Part shown: positions 1 to 5,217 of the stretch, piece after piece
Numbering within the stretch: position 1 is the stretch's first letter
How the letters are laid out: each line of letters opens with the position of its first letter
NCBI GenBank assembly: GCA_017624645.1
Contig: JAGAMQ010000128.1
Span: forward strand, 1 to 6,872
Direction: 5' to 3'
DNA length: 6,872 nucleotides
Source: Oscillospiraceae bacterium
GTDB lineage: Bacteria > Bacillota > Clostridia > Oscillospirales > Oscillospiraceae
Made by a program: the position numbers and the translations under genes
Notes under the pieces: generated by a model
The model's input: only the letters and a program-made list of their open reading frames with translations
Databases searched by the model: none
Told to the model about the DNA's origin: nothing

Positions 1-125
1 AATTTGCTGCCATGAACTTGAAAAAGTTTGCAAATAGACTCTGGAAAGATATCCATCCAAGCCCTATTTGCAGTATTATTTCACTGCTTTTCCCCTTATT
101 AGAAAAGAACCCCAGTTTTGCTTGA
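1..125 (+). CDS. Transposase, C-terminal end (5' part outside the window)
   Basis: Reading frame 3 is open from the window edge to a TGA at 123-125. It encodes about 40 residues beginning FAAMNLKKFANRLWK and ending LLEKNPSFA. The 'FAAMNLKK(L/F)A' block followed by a short hydrophobic, basic tail and a stop is, from my knowledge of the family, how many Clostridia DDE transposases of the IS1182-like group end. The catalytic DDE core would lie upstream, outside this window, so whether the element is intact cannot be seen. The stop codon lies in the loop of a 13-bp hairpin (108-140), a compact arrangement for an IS gene end. Family assignment rests on a short tail and is tentative; transposase C-terminus is the likeliest reading. 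Confidence 0.55.
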   Translation, partial: FAAMNLKKFANRLWKDIHPSPICSIISLLFPLLEKNPSFA

Positions 126-140
126 CGCAAAACTGGGGTT
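108..140. terminator. 13-bp perfect hairpin around the transposase stop
   Basis: AACCCCAGTTTTG (108-120) pairs without mismatch with CAAAACTGGGGTT (128-140) across a 7-nt loop that holds the TGA stop. On the plus strand it is followed by only TTTCT, a weak tract. On the minus strand it is followed by CTTTTC, a better one. It could end transposase transcription or block transcription entering the IS from outside. The hairpin is certain; the terminator role is inferred. Confidence 0.5.
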
Positions 141-153
141 TCTCGACAGTCTG

Positions 154-186
154 AGAGCAGATACCCAGATGGGTATCTGCTCTTTT
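154..186 (+). terminator. Intrinsic terminator-like hairpin
   Basis: AGAGCAGATACCC (154-166) pairs perfectly with GGGTATCTGCTCT (171-183) around the 4-nt loop AGAT, followed directly by TTTTCTTC. Stem length, tight loop and the T-rich tract fit a rho-independent terminator reading rightward. The natural client would be the transposase gene ending at 125. Confidence 0.55.
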
Positions 187-489
187 CTTCGCTACGCGAA
201 GGGACTCGAAAGGGCGGCACCAGTGCGCACACTGGTGCAAAAATTGAGAGCTGGCGAGCAATTTTTAGCCCGTGGGAGAGTCCATAGAAGAAAGACGCAT
301 CCCATAAGGGATGTTGGCTTTCTTCTATTTTTGTTTTCGGACTTGTTGCGGATGAGCGCTGCCGGCGAGGGTTAGACCGAGCCGAACCTTAATTTTCGCC
401 AAAGGCGAAAATGCAAACGCATAGCGCCCGCAGGCGCTGTGCAAGCGAGCAACCGCCGAAGGCGGCGCTTAGCGAGTTGCAGTCCCTTC
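187..489. other. Hairpin-dense non-coding region
   Basis: No credible gene is seen here. The stretch is a chain of hairpins with unrelated stems and mostly tiny loops: 187-192/196-201 (6 bp), 217-225/230-238 (9 bp, loop CGCA), 239-246/259-266 (8 bp), 284-294/318-328 (11 bp) enclosing 298-303/308-313 (6 bp), 392-400/404-412 (9 bp, loop AAA), 419-428/433-442 (10 bp with one G-T, loop CGCA), and 453-457/461-465 (5 bp, loop GAA). The strand used is unknown. GAAGGGACT (198-206) can also pair with AGTCCCTTC (481-489), which would enclose the set, but a 9-bp match at that distance can occur by chance. It could be a large structured RNA, a cluster of palindromic repeats next to an IS, or folded mobile DNA. 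I recognise no known RNA family. Confidence 0.6.
284..337 (+). terminator. Nested hairpin with T-rich tail
   Basis: ATAGAAGAAAG (284-294) pairs with CTTTCTTCTAT (318-328). Inside it CATCCC (298-303) pairs with GGGATG (308-313). The structure runs into TTTTTGTTTT (328-337). It therefore has the form of a rightward intrinsic terminator, though its outer stem is A/T-rich and no gene obviously feeds into it. It may instead be one module of the surrounding hairpin chain. Confidence 0.35.
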
Positions 490-650
490 CGGTGTACCAG
501 AGCGCTAAAGACTGTGCCCTGCATTTTTTATAGTGTAATGTTCCCTATAGAAGAGATAAGTACTGTTATTTGGCTGCAAAAAACCGGTGGTGTGCCAAAA
601 TTTCAACATTCAGCCCCATATTTTCACGTCCCCATGAGTATACCACGTGC
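490..650. other. Intergenic stretch without recognised features
   Basis: No supported gene, RNA or clear promoter was found. Weak items are the inverted repeat TTTGGC/GCCAAA (569-574 and 594-599, 19-nt gap), a TATAG/CTATA pair around 530-550, and TATAGT-like hexamers without a convincing -35 partner. The open frames crossing it have no ribosome binding site and unnatural composition. Confidence 0.5.
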
Positions 651-720
651 GCATTGCAACGCAATGCAATAAAAATGTGCAAAATATTTATAGACTATGA
701 GCAGTACATTTGCAATGCAA
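651..720. repeat. Three copies of GCAWTGC upstream of the RHH gene
   Basis: GCATTGC (651-657) and GCAATGC (661-667) form a 7-bp inverted repeat with loop AAC. A third copy, GCAATGC at 712-718, sits in the odd palindrome TTGCA-A-TGCAA (710-720). The nine-base GCAATGCAA occurs exactly twice, at 661-669 and 712-720. The last copy ends one base before the start codon of a ribbon-helix-helix protein at 722. Such proteins often repress their own gene through short palindromes, so these are candidate operators; that is inference. Confidence 0.4.
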
Positions 721-721
721 G

Positions 722-913
722 ATGCTGTTTATAGCAAAATTTAAAATTCCGGAGAACCCGCCCACTGTCAATAAAACCGTCCGATTCCCCTCTAACATTG
801 TAGAGCAGGTTGAACTGGCAAGTCAAGGAAAGGACTGTACCCTTTCCGGTTTCGTGATTGCAGCCGTCCGCGTAGCATTGGAGGAACTGGACAAGGACGC
901 AAGTCAACCATAA
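722..913 (+). CDS. Small ribbon-helix-helix (RHH) DNA-binding protein
   Basis: A 63-residue protein. Residues 17-23 (NKTVRFP) fit the RHH beta strand, 24-36 the first helix and 40-56 (TLSGFVIAAVRVALEEL) the second. The order and spacing match the MetJ/Arc/CopG fold, whose dimers bind short palindromes through the strand. The acidic tail after residue 53 is short, so there is room for little beyond the fold. An in-frame stop at 698-700 limits starts to TTG 710 or ATG 722; ATG is preferred, but neither has a visible Shine-Dalgarno sequence. The conserved-looking part begins near residue 5 (AKFKIPENPP), where an ATA codon stands, so the ancestral start could have been an ATG there. It stands alone, with its own terminator at 964-1002. 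A local repressor is likely; its target is unknown. Confidence 0.65.
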   Translation: MLFIAKFKIPENPPTVNKTVRFPSNIVEQVELASQGKDCTLSGFVIAAVRVALEELDKDASQP

Positions 914-918
914 TTCAG

Positions 919-945
919 GACACAGGAGGGGGAGGGTTCTGTGTC
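919..945 (+). other. Hairpin with G-rich loop after the RHH gene
   Basis: GACACAG (919-925) pairs with CTGTGTC (939-945). The 13-nt loop is almost pure purine with G5 and G3 runs. The same G-rich strand could pair instead with CCTCC at 959-963. It lies between the RHH stop and its terminator and could stabilise the mRNA end. Function unknown. Confidence 0.45.
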
Positions 946-963
946 TTACGGTATCAAACCTCC

Positions 964-1002
964 ATGGAGCGGGATTCCTCCTGCTCCATTTTTTCTTTTT
1001 TT
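964..1002 (+). terminator. Intrinsic terminator of the RHH gene
   Basis: ATGGAGC (964-970) pairs with GCTCCAT (983-989), and the stem runs into a T-rich tract (989-1002) broken by one C. It lies about 50 nt past the RHH stop and upstream of the aminotransferase promoter, so the two genes are separately transcribed. Confidence 0.75.
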
Positions 1003-1043
1003 GGTTAAAGTATTTGCCATTATGAAAAAGCTTTCATTTAGCC

Positions 1044-1071
1044 TTGAATTTTTTGTGCATTGGATTATAAT
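1044..1071 (+). promoter_or_regulatory. Promoter of the D-amino acid aminotransferase gene
   Basis: TTGAAT (1044-1049) and a perfect TATAAT (1066-1071) are separated by 16 bp, a good housekeeping sigma promoter. Just upstream, ATGAAA/TTTCAT (1022-1027 and 1032-1037) is an inverted repeat that could be an operator. Transcription would start near 1078, leaving a leader of about 88 nt. Confidence 0.7.
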
Positions 1072-1092
1072 AGAATCAGCAAGTTGTGAGAA

Positions 1093-1139
1093 ACCGCCTG
1101 CGGTGTAGTGGAATATCGACGATTGCCGGGATATTTCAC
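1093..1139 (+). promoter_or_regulatory. Structured 5' leader of the aminotransferase mRNA
   Basis: Two hairpins fill the leader. A small one pairs ACCG (1093-1096) with CGGT (1101-1104). A longer one pairs GTGGAATATC (1108-1117) with GATATTTCAC (1130-1139), 10 bp with one G-T pair and a 12-nt loop. The second ends 9 nt before the AAAGGA ribosome binding site (1149-1154). No T-run follows, so it is not a terminator. It may affect stability or translation; I recognise no riboswitch class. Confidence 0.4.
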
Positions 1140-1165
1140 TGAAAAACGAAAGGATGGAATGGAAT

Positions 1166-2026
1166 ATGAGAGCAATTGCATATTATGACGGGAAGATCGG
1201 CGCACCGGATGAGCTGACTGTACCCTTTAACGATCGGGTCCACTTCTTTGGCGACGGCGTGTATGATGCCACCGTGGGTGCCAACGGCAAGGTGTATTTG
1301 CTGCAGGATCACTTGGACCGTTTTTATGCCAGTGCGGCTTCGTTGGATATCCGGATCCCCATGGAGAAGGAGGAGCTGGGGCGACTGCTTACGGATCTTC
1401 TTTCCAAGGTAGACGGTAAGTATAACTTCGTCTACTGGCAGGTGACCCGGGGTGTTGCAGAGCGGAATCATGTGTTTGATGAGGATATGATGGGCAAGCT
1501 GTGGGTGTTGGTGCGTCCCCAGAAGCTCAACGATCCGGATGAAGCGGTGTCTCTGAATGATGCGGAGGATACCCGGTTCTACCATTGTAATATCAAGACC
1601 CTGAACCTGCTGCCCAGCGTTATGTATTCCCAGAACGCAAAGCGGCAAGGCTGCTATGAAACGGTGCTGCACCGGGGAGAGTTGGTTACCGAGTGTGCCC
1701 ACTCCAATGTGTCTGTGCTAAAGGATGGGGTACTCTACTCCCACCCCAACGATGAACTGATCCTCCGGGGTATTGCCAAGACCCATATGATCCAGGCATG
1801 TTATCGGCTGGGAATCCAGGTGATTGAGAAGCCCTTTACCATGGACTTTTTGCGCAATGCCGATGAGGTTATCGTTACCTCTTCCTCCAATTTCTTCCGT
1901 TATGCCAACACCATGAACGGAGAACCCGTTGGTGGCAAGGATCCCAAAACCCGCAATGCCATCCGGGATGCGGTTTTGGAAGAATTCTACGGGTACACCG
2001 GCTGCAAGACCCTTTGGGATGAATAA
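1166..2026 (+). CDS. dat: D-amino acid aminotransferase (D-alanine transaminase), fold-type IV PLP enzyme
   Basis: It transfers the amino group between D-amino acids and 2-oxo acids; in Gram-positive bacteria this supplies D-glutamate and D-alanine for peptidoglycan. The enzyme is cytosolic. The 286-residue length is normal. Class IV features are visible: HLDRFYAS (49-56, phosphate-binding Arg52), the PLP lysine in IKTLNLL (Lys144), the TE pair before SNV (Glu176), and the phosphate-binding ILRGI turn. The RxH pair Arg100-His102 in the segment AERNHVF matches Arg98/His100 of Bacillus D-amino acid transaminase, which bind the substrate carboxylate; this favours Dat over branched-chain or aminodeoxychorismate relatives. 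Start choice: ATG 1166 has AAAGGA 11 nt upstream, whereas ATG 1154 overlaps that sequence. It is a single-gene unit between a promoter and a terminator. Glu-type versus Ala-type substrate preference cannot be told from sequence. Confidence 0.9.
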   Translation: MRAIAYYDGKIGAPDELTVPFNDRVHFFGDGVYDATVGANGKVYLLQDHLDRFYASAASLDIRIPMEKEELGRLLTDLLSKVDGKYNFVYWQVTRGVAERNHVFDEDMMGKLWVLVRPQKLNDPDEAVSLNDAEDTRFYHCNIKTLNLLPSVMYSQNAKRQGCYETVLHRGELVTECAHSNVSVLKDGVLYSHPNDELILRGIAKTHMIQACYRLGIQVIEKPFTMDFLRNADEVIVTSSSNFFRYANTMNGEPVGGKDPKTRNAIRDAVLEEFYGYTGCKTLWDE

Positions 2027-2132
2027 ACCCATTAAGCTAACGGTGATTGTGAAACGGTTGGCGCACCGGATTGCTGATCCAGCAACGGGTAGAAAATCCA
2101 GAACAATAGATCGGTCATAGAAAATGAAAAGA

Positions 2133-2173
2133 ACCGGCGAGAGGTTATGTAAACTCTTGCCGGTCTTTTGTTT
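2133..2173 (+). terminator. Strong intrinsic terminator after the aminotransferase gene
   Basis: ACCGGCGAGAG (2133-2143) pairs with CTCTTGCCGGT (2154-2164), 11 bp with one G-T and a 10-nt loop, followed by CTTTTGTTT. Upstream AAAAG could extend pairing with the T-tract, so the structure may also work in reverse. Confidence 0.85.
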
Positions 2174-2186
2174 ATGAATCACAAAA

Positions 2187-2210
2187 ACAGCAGATACTAT
2201 GCTGTAAGGA
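2187..2210 (+). promoter_or_regulatory. Inverted repeat abutting the oxidoreductase ribosome binding site
   Basis: ACAGCA (2187-2192) and TGCTGT (2200-2205) form a 6-bp inverted repeat with a 7-nt gap, touching the AAGGA Shine-Dalgarno sequence (2206-2210) of the gene at 2220. It could be an operator or a hairpin limiting ribosome access. I found no convincing promoter hexamers between the terminator at 2173 and this site. Confidence 0.35.
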
Positions 2211-2219
2211 TGTGATGAA

Positions 2220-3515
2220 ATGGATTCCCTTTGGAAAGATTTAGGAGATATACCCCGGTTTGCGCCCCTGCAGGCATCTGCCGATACGGATGTTCTGATC
2301 GTGGGTGGCGGTATGGCAGGGCTTTTATGTGCCCGGATGCTGAAAGCTGCGGGGGTAGACTGTATGCTTGTGGAAGCAAAACGCATCTGCAGCGGCACCA
2401 CCGGAAATACCACTGCCAAGATTACTTTGCAGCACGGGCTTATCTACAGTAAACTGATCAAGGACCTTGGGCAGGAACGGGCAGCACTGTATTTGCAGGC
2501 ACAGCGGCAGGCATGTAAGGAATACGCCAGACTGTGCCGGGATATGGATTGTGATTATGAGGTGAAGGATTCCTATGTCTATAGCCTGTACGATCCGGTA
2601 AGGGTGGAGCAGGAGGTCCATGCCCTGAATCTTTTGGGGGAGGCAGCCTGTTTTTGCGAAAAAACACAGCTGCCATTTTCTGTGGCAGGTGCAGTACAGG
2701 TGAGCAAGCAGGCACAGTTTCACCCTCTGAAGTTTGCCTATACAATCGCAAAGGAACTGCCTGTCTATGAAAACACCAAGGTTTTGGAGCTGATGCCCTA
2801 TAAGGCGTTGACGGACCGGGGGGAGATTCGGTGGAAAAAGCTGATCATAGCCACCCATTTCCCGATCCTCAATAAGCATGGCGCTTACTTTCTAAAGCTG
2901 TACCAGCACCGGTCCTATGTGCTGGCACTGGAGGGTGCCGGTGATGTGCAGGGGATGTATGTGGATGAGGACAAAAAGGGTCTGTCCTTCCGGAATTGCG
3001 GGGATCTTTTGCTGTTGGGCGGCGGCTCCCACCGCACCGGAAAACGGGGTGGCAACTGGAAGGAACTGGAGAGCGTTGCCCGTAAGTATTATCCGGAAGC
3101 CAAATGGGTCAGCCGGTGGGCGACGCAGGACTGCATGAGCCTGGACGGAAGCGCTTATATCGGGCAGTATTCCCGGTCTACCCAGGATGTGTATGTGGCA
3201 ACGGGCTTCCATAAATGGGGGATGACTTCCTCCATGGTGGCGGCAAGGCTGCTGACAGATCTGATATTGGAGAAAGACAATGCTTACCGGGAGGTGTTCT
3301 GCCCCCAAAGAAGTATGCTGCACCCCCAATTGGCTGTCAACACGGCAGAATCCCTGCTGGGTTTGCTTACCCCCACCGCGCCCAGATGTCCCCATATGGG
3401 CTGCGCGCTGAAATACAATCCCCAGGAACATTCCTGGGACTGTCCCTGCCATGGCTCCCGATTTACGCAGCAGGGTCAGCTGTTGGATAACCCGGCAACG
3501 GATGATAAAAAATGA
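2220..3515 (+). CDS. FAD-dependent oxidoreductase (DAO family) with C-terminal Rieske [2Fe-2S] segment
   Basis: A 431-residue redox protein. Residues 24-34 (DVLIVGGGMAG) are the dinucleotide-binding fold, with Glu52 placed to hold the FAD ribose; GNTTAKIT (62-69) and ATGFHKWGM (327-335) are typical of the glycine/D-amino acid oxidase (DAO) superfamily. The C-terminus carries Rieske ligands Cys390/His392 and Cys408/His411 plus the disulfide pair Cys395/Cys410. Relatives such as Bacillus YhfW have about 500 residues. Here the first strands of the Rieske domain seem missing: only about 30 residues separate the DAO end from Cys390. The natural substrate of this family is, to my knowledge, not established; electron transfer from flavin to the cluster is expected. 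The start has AAGGA 9 nt upstream. The neighbouring D-amino acid transaminase tempts a D-amino acid link, but a terminator separates the two genes. Confidence 0.88.
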   Translation: MDSLWKDLGDIPRFAPLQASADTDVLIVGGGMAGLLCARMLKAAGVDCMLVEAKRICSGTTGNTTAKITLQHGLIYSKLIKDLGQERAALYLQAQRQACKEYARLCRDMDCDYEVKDSYVYSLYDPVRVEQEVHALNLLGEAACFCEKTQLPFSVAGAVQVSKQAQFHPLKFAYTIAKELPVYENTKVLELMPYKALTDRGEIRWKKLIIATHFPILNKHGAYFLKLYQHRSYVLALEGAGDVQGMYVDEDKKGLSFRNCGDLLLLGGGSHRTGKRGGNWKELESVARKYYPEAKWVSRWATQDCMSLDGSAYIGQYSRSTQDVYVATGFHKWGMTSSMVAARLLTDLILEKDNAYREVFCPQRSMLHPQLAVNTAESLLGLLTPTAPRCPHMGCALKYNPQEHSWDCPCHGSRFTQQGQLLDNPATDDKK

Positions 3516-3548
3516 GGTACTCCAAGTTGGGACTGTGTCAGGAATTGC

Positions 3549-3567
3549 GGGAGGCGAAATGCCTCCC
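3549..3567 (+). other. Short GC-rich hairpin after the oxidoreductase gene
   Basis: GGGAGGC (3549-3555) pairs perfectly with GCCTCCC (3561-3567) around GAAAT. It lies 33 nt past the oxidoreductase stop. No T-run follows, so it is not a classic intrinsic terminator; it may protect the mRNA end. Confidence 0.45.
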
Positions 3568-3610
3568 CAGCAAGCCCCGTTTGAGCCTTGACAAAGGAGC
3601 GAAGTGCCTG

Positions 3611-3639
3611 TTGCGGGCGGCAATTTGATGTGGTATAAT
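3611..3639 (+). promoter_or_regulatory. Promoter of the PAS-methyltransferase operon
   Basis: A perfect TATAAT (3634-3639) with an upstream TGG (extended -10 form) is paired with TTGCGG (3611-3616) at the ideal 17-bp spacing. The -35 is weak, which the TGn element would offset. TTGC/GCAA (3611-3614 and 3620-3623) forms a small inverted repeat over the -35. The predicted leader is about 23 nt, ending in AAGGAG (3656-3661), 7 nt before ATG 3669. Confidence 0.7.
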
Positions 3640-3668
3640 GAAAAAAAGGGCAGATAAGGAGATAAGAA

Positions 3669-4040
3669 ATGACAGAGTACTTTAAGAGTGTTTTGGATCA
3701 GGATGTAAGCCCAGTGGTGATCTGTGATCTGCAGCATAGGATCCTGTATATGAATCCGGTGGCTGTCACCCGCTATGCCGGAGCCGGTGGAGAAAAGCTG
3801 ATCGGCAAGAGTCTTATGGATTGCCACGATCCTTGTTCAAGGGAAAGGATCCGGCAGGTGCTGAACTGGTTTGCGGAGGACAGTTCCCATAACAGGATCC
3901 ATACTTTCCATAATGAAAAGGAAAACAAGGATGTATATATGGTCGCTTTGCGCAGCGAACGGGGTGAGCTGATTGGCTATTACGAGAAGCACGAATACCG
4001 CAACCGGGAAAAGAGGGTGGCATATGAAGCTCTTGCTTGA
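3669..4040 (+). CDS. Single-domain PAS protein
   Basis: The 123-residue protein is essentially one PAS sensor domain. It begins with the core strand and turn SPVVICDLQHRILYMNPVA (about 14-32), continues through GKSLMDCHDP (about 47-56) and ends with the strand pair around KDVYMVALRSERGELIGYYE. The short charged tail EYRNREKR shows no kinase, GGDEF, HTH or other output domain, so it must act by dimerising or binding a partner. The CH pair in MDCHDP could bind a cofactor, but nothing here proves heme or flavin binding. Similar stand-alone PAS proteins are common in Clostridia. The ribosome binding site AAGGAG is ideally spaced. The end of the gene overlaps the methyltransferase start by 17 nt, so the two are co-transcribed and probably translationally coupled. 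Confidence 0.8.
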   Translation: MTEYFKSVLDQDVSPVVICDLQHRILYMNPVAVTRYAGAGGEKLIGKSLMDCHDPCSRERIRQVLNWFAEDSSHNRIHTFHNEKENKDVYMVALRSERGELIGYYEKHEYRNREKRVAYEALA

Positions 4041-4689
4041 GGCATTGACGAAATTCGCCTGCGGACTGCTGTTGGTGGGATCGTTAATTTTCCTGCCTGC
4101 CGGCACGATTGCCTATACATACGGCTGGCTGTTGATCGGACAGCTTTTTGTACCTATGCTGATTGCCGGTTTGGTGATGATGGTGAAGTCTCCGGAGCTT
4201 CTGAAAAAGCGGCTGGATGCCAAAGAGAAGCAGGCTGCACAGAAAGGCGTGGTTGCCTTGTCCGGACTGATGTTCATTGCCGGTTTTGTGGTGGCGGGTC
4301 TGGATTTTCGCTTCGGCTGGTCTACAATGCCTGCTTGGGTGGTCATTACCGCATCGGTGCTGTTTTTGGTTTCCTACGCCTTGTATGCCCGGGTGATGCG
4401 TGAGAACGCCTACTTGAGCCGTACCATCAAGGTGGAAGAGGGACAGACCGTGGTGAATACCGGAATGTACGGTATCGTCCGCCATCCCATGTATGCGGTG
4501 ACGGTCCTGCTGTTTCTGATGATCCCGCTGGTGCTTGGCTCTTGGTATGCGCTGATCGTTTTTGCGTTCTATCCGGCTGTTATCGTTGTCCGGCTGAAGG
4601 ACGAGGAAGAATTGCTGACAAGAGAACTCCCCGGCTATTGCGAGTATAAGCAGAAAGTCAAGTACAGAATCATTCCCTTTATTTGGTGA
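4024..4689 (+). CDS. Membrane methyltransferase, isoprenylcysteine/phospholipid methyltransferase-like (ICMT/PEMT fold)
   Basis: A 221-residue integral membrane protein with about five to six helices (near 10-30, 35-54, 76-94, 104-124 and a hairpin across 155-185). The C-terminal SAM-binding signature of the ICMT/PEMT fold is clear: GMYGIVRHPMY (147-157), then acidic EEE (194-196), then LPGYCEYKQKVKYRIIPF (202-219). Bacterial members methylate unknown lipids or small molecules; no prenylated protein is implied. Start choice: ATG 4024 has AAGAGG 7 nt upstream, and the protein begins MKLLLEALTKF; the in-frame ATG at 3973 would add 17 polar residues lying inside the PAS gene and has no such site. 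Coupling to the PAS gene suggests sensor-linked lipid methylation, which is inference. The product ends shortly before a terminator. Confidence 0.82.
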   Translation: MKLLLEALTKFACGLLLVGSLIFLPAGTIAYTYGWLLIGQLFVPMLIAGLVMMVKSPELLKKRLDAKEKQAAQKGVVALSGLMFIAGFVVAGLDFRFGWSTMPAWVVITASVLFLVSYALYARVMRENAYLSRTIKVEEGQTVVNTGMYGIVRHPMYAVTVLLFLMIPLVLGSWYALIVFAFYPAVIVVRLKDEEELLTRELPGYCEYKQKVKYRIIPFIW

Positions 4690-4766
4690 GATGAAATTTG
4701 ATAGAGGATCTGCCTGCTTTTCGGAAACCGTGGAAAGGGGAAGGGCTGTTATGAACAATAAAGAAT

Positions 4767-4796
4767 GAGCGTTGCAGATTTTGCAACGCTCGTTTT
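4767..4796. terminator. Bidirectional terminator between convergent operons
   Basis: GAGCGTTGCA (4767-4776) pairs perfectly with TGCAACGCTC (4782-4791) around GATTT. On the plus strand GTTTTGTT follows; on the minus strand ATTCTTT follows. It lies 77 nt past the methyltransferase stop and 1 nt past the DUF3021 stop, so it can end both operons. Confidence 0.85.
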
Positions 4797-4797
4797 G

Positions 4798-5217
4798 TTA
4801 GTCCTTGAGAAGTTTGTTGAGCTTATCAGCTTTGGACTTTTCCACGCAGTAGATGATGAGCCAAATGAGGGTATAGCCTGCGACAAAAATACCGGTGAAT
4901 ATCAAAATAGGGACAAGGGAATTTTGCAGCCAGCCGTTGATCAGATAGGTGAGGATATAGGCAATATACAGCGCACCGCCGTGGAGCAGGATCATAATAG
5001 GCAGGGGAAGCTGTTCCATCTGATAAATGGAGGTCATGCCCGCTGCGATAAAGGCAAGCAGTGTGATGGTCACGATGCCCAGACATACCTCTTTGGGGGA
5101 GAAAGCCTCCACAGTGCCGGTTGTACCCAAAATGCCGTAAAGGATCGCCAAAACGATAGGTCCTCCGCTGGCGCAGATCAGACCCCGGAGCAAAAATTCC
5201 TTCCAAAACTTCTTCAC
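4798..5217 (-). CDS. DUF3021 membrane protein, partner of the LytTR regulator
   Basis: A 139-residue membrane protein with four predicted helices (about 10-31, 44-63, 71-94, 101-124) and a lysine-rich cytoplasmic tail (EKSKADKLNKLLKD). Size, helix layout and location next to a LytTR gene match DUF3021. No ATG is available near the LytTR end. The start is taken as GTG at 5217-5215, which overlaps the LytTR stop as GTGA; AGGAGG lies 11 nt upstream. A longer open frame reaching ATG 5433 lies inside the LytTR gene and encodes arginine- and histidine-rich shadow sequence, so it was rejected. In LytTR regulatory systems (for example HdrRM and BrsRM of Streptococcus mutans) a membrane protein inhibits the co-encoded regulator. 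The same role here is plausible but not shown. Confidence 0.82.
   Translation of the reverse strand: MKKFWKEFLLRGLICASGGPIVLAILYGILGTTGTVEAFSPKEVCLGIVTITLLAFIAAGMTSIYQMEQLPLPIMILLHGGALYIAYILTYLINGWLQNSLVPILIFTGIFVAGYTLIWLIIYCVEKSKADKLNKLLKD

Larger units (their letters stand above)
1..153 (+). mobile_element. Right end of an insertion sequence (boundary uncertain)
   Basis: The transposase tail at 1-125 and the 13-bp hairpin around its stop imply that the window begins inside an IS. The right boundary is probably shortly after 140, in the stretch containing TTTCTCGACAGTCTGAG, but the left terminal repeat is not in the window, so neither the inverted repeat nor a target-site duplication can be confirmed. 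The end coordinate is a guess placed just before the next hairpin. Confidence 0.4.

Noticed and set aside
118..375. 85-residue open frame across the hairpin region
   Set aside because: It has no ribosome binding site, starts within the transposase stop hairpin, and its codons are dictated by palindromes. The arginine-rich composition is typical of chance frames.
439..672. 77-residue open frame beginning in the last hairpins
   Set aside because: No ribosome binding site, an arginine run made by a GC-rich hairpin, and no recognisable domain.
1154..1165. Upstream ATG 1154 as aminotransferase start
   Set aside because: The ribosome binding site overlaps this ATG with no spacer, whereas ATG 1166 is properly spaced and matches the usual N-terminus of the family.
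1136..1702. Long antisense frame opposite the aminotransferase
   Set aside because: The plus-strand frame encodes a fully recognisable aminotransferase; the antisense product has shadow composition.
3588..3593. Perfect -35 hexamer TTGACA
   Set aside because: No -10 hexamer lies 16-19 bp downstream; the better -10 at 3634 pairs with TTGCGG at 3611.
4691..4768. 25-codon frame after the methyltransferase, ending at the terminator; its last five codons (ATG 4751) follow a purine-rich, RBS-like stretch
   Set aside because: The first ATG has only GGTGAG with no spacer, the product is tiny and unrecognised, and the stop merges with the terminator stem. Chance is likelier than a gene.
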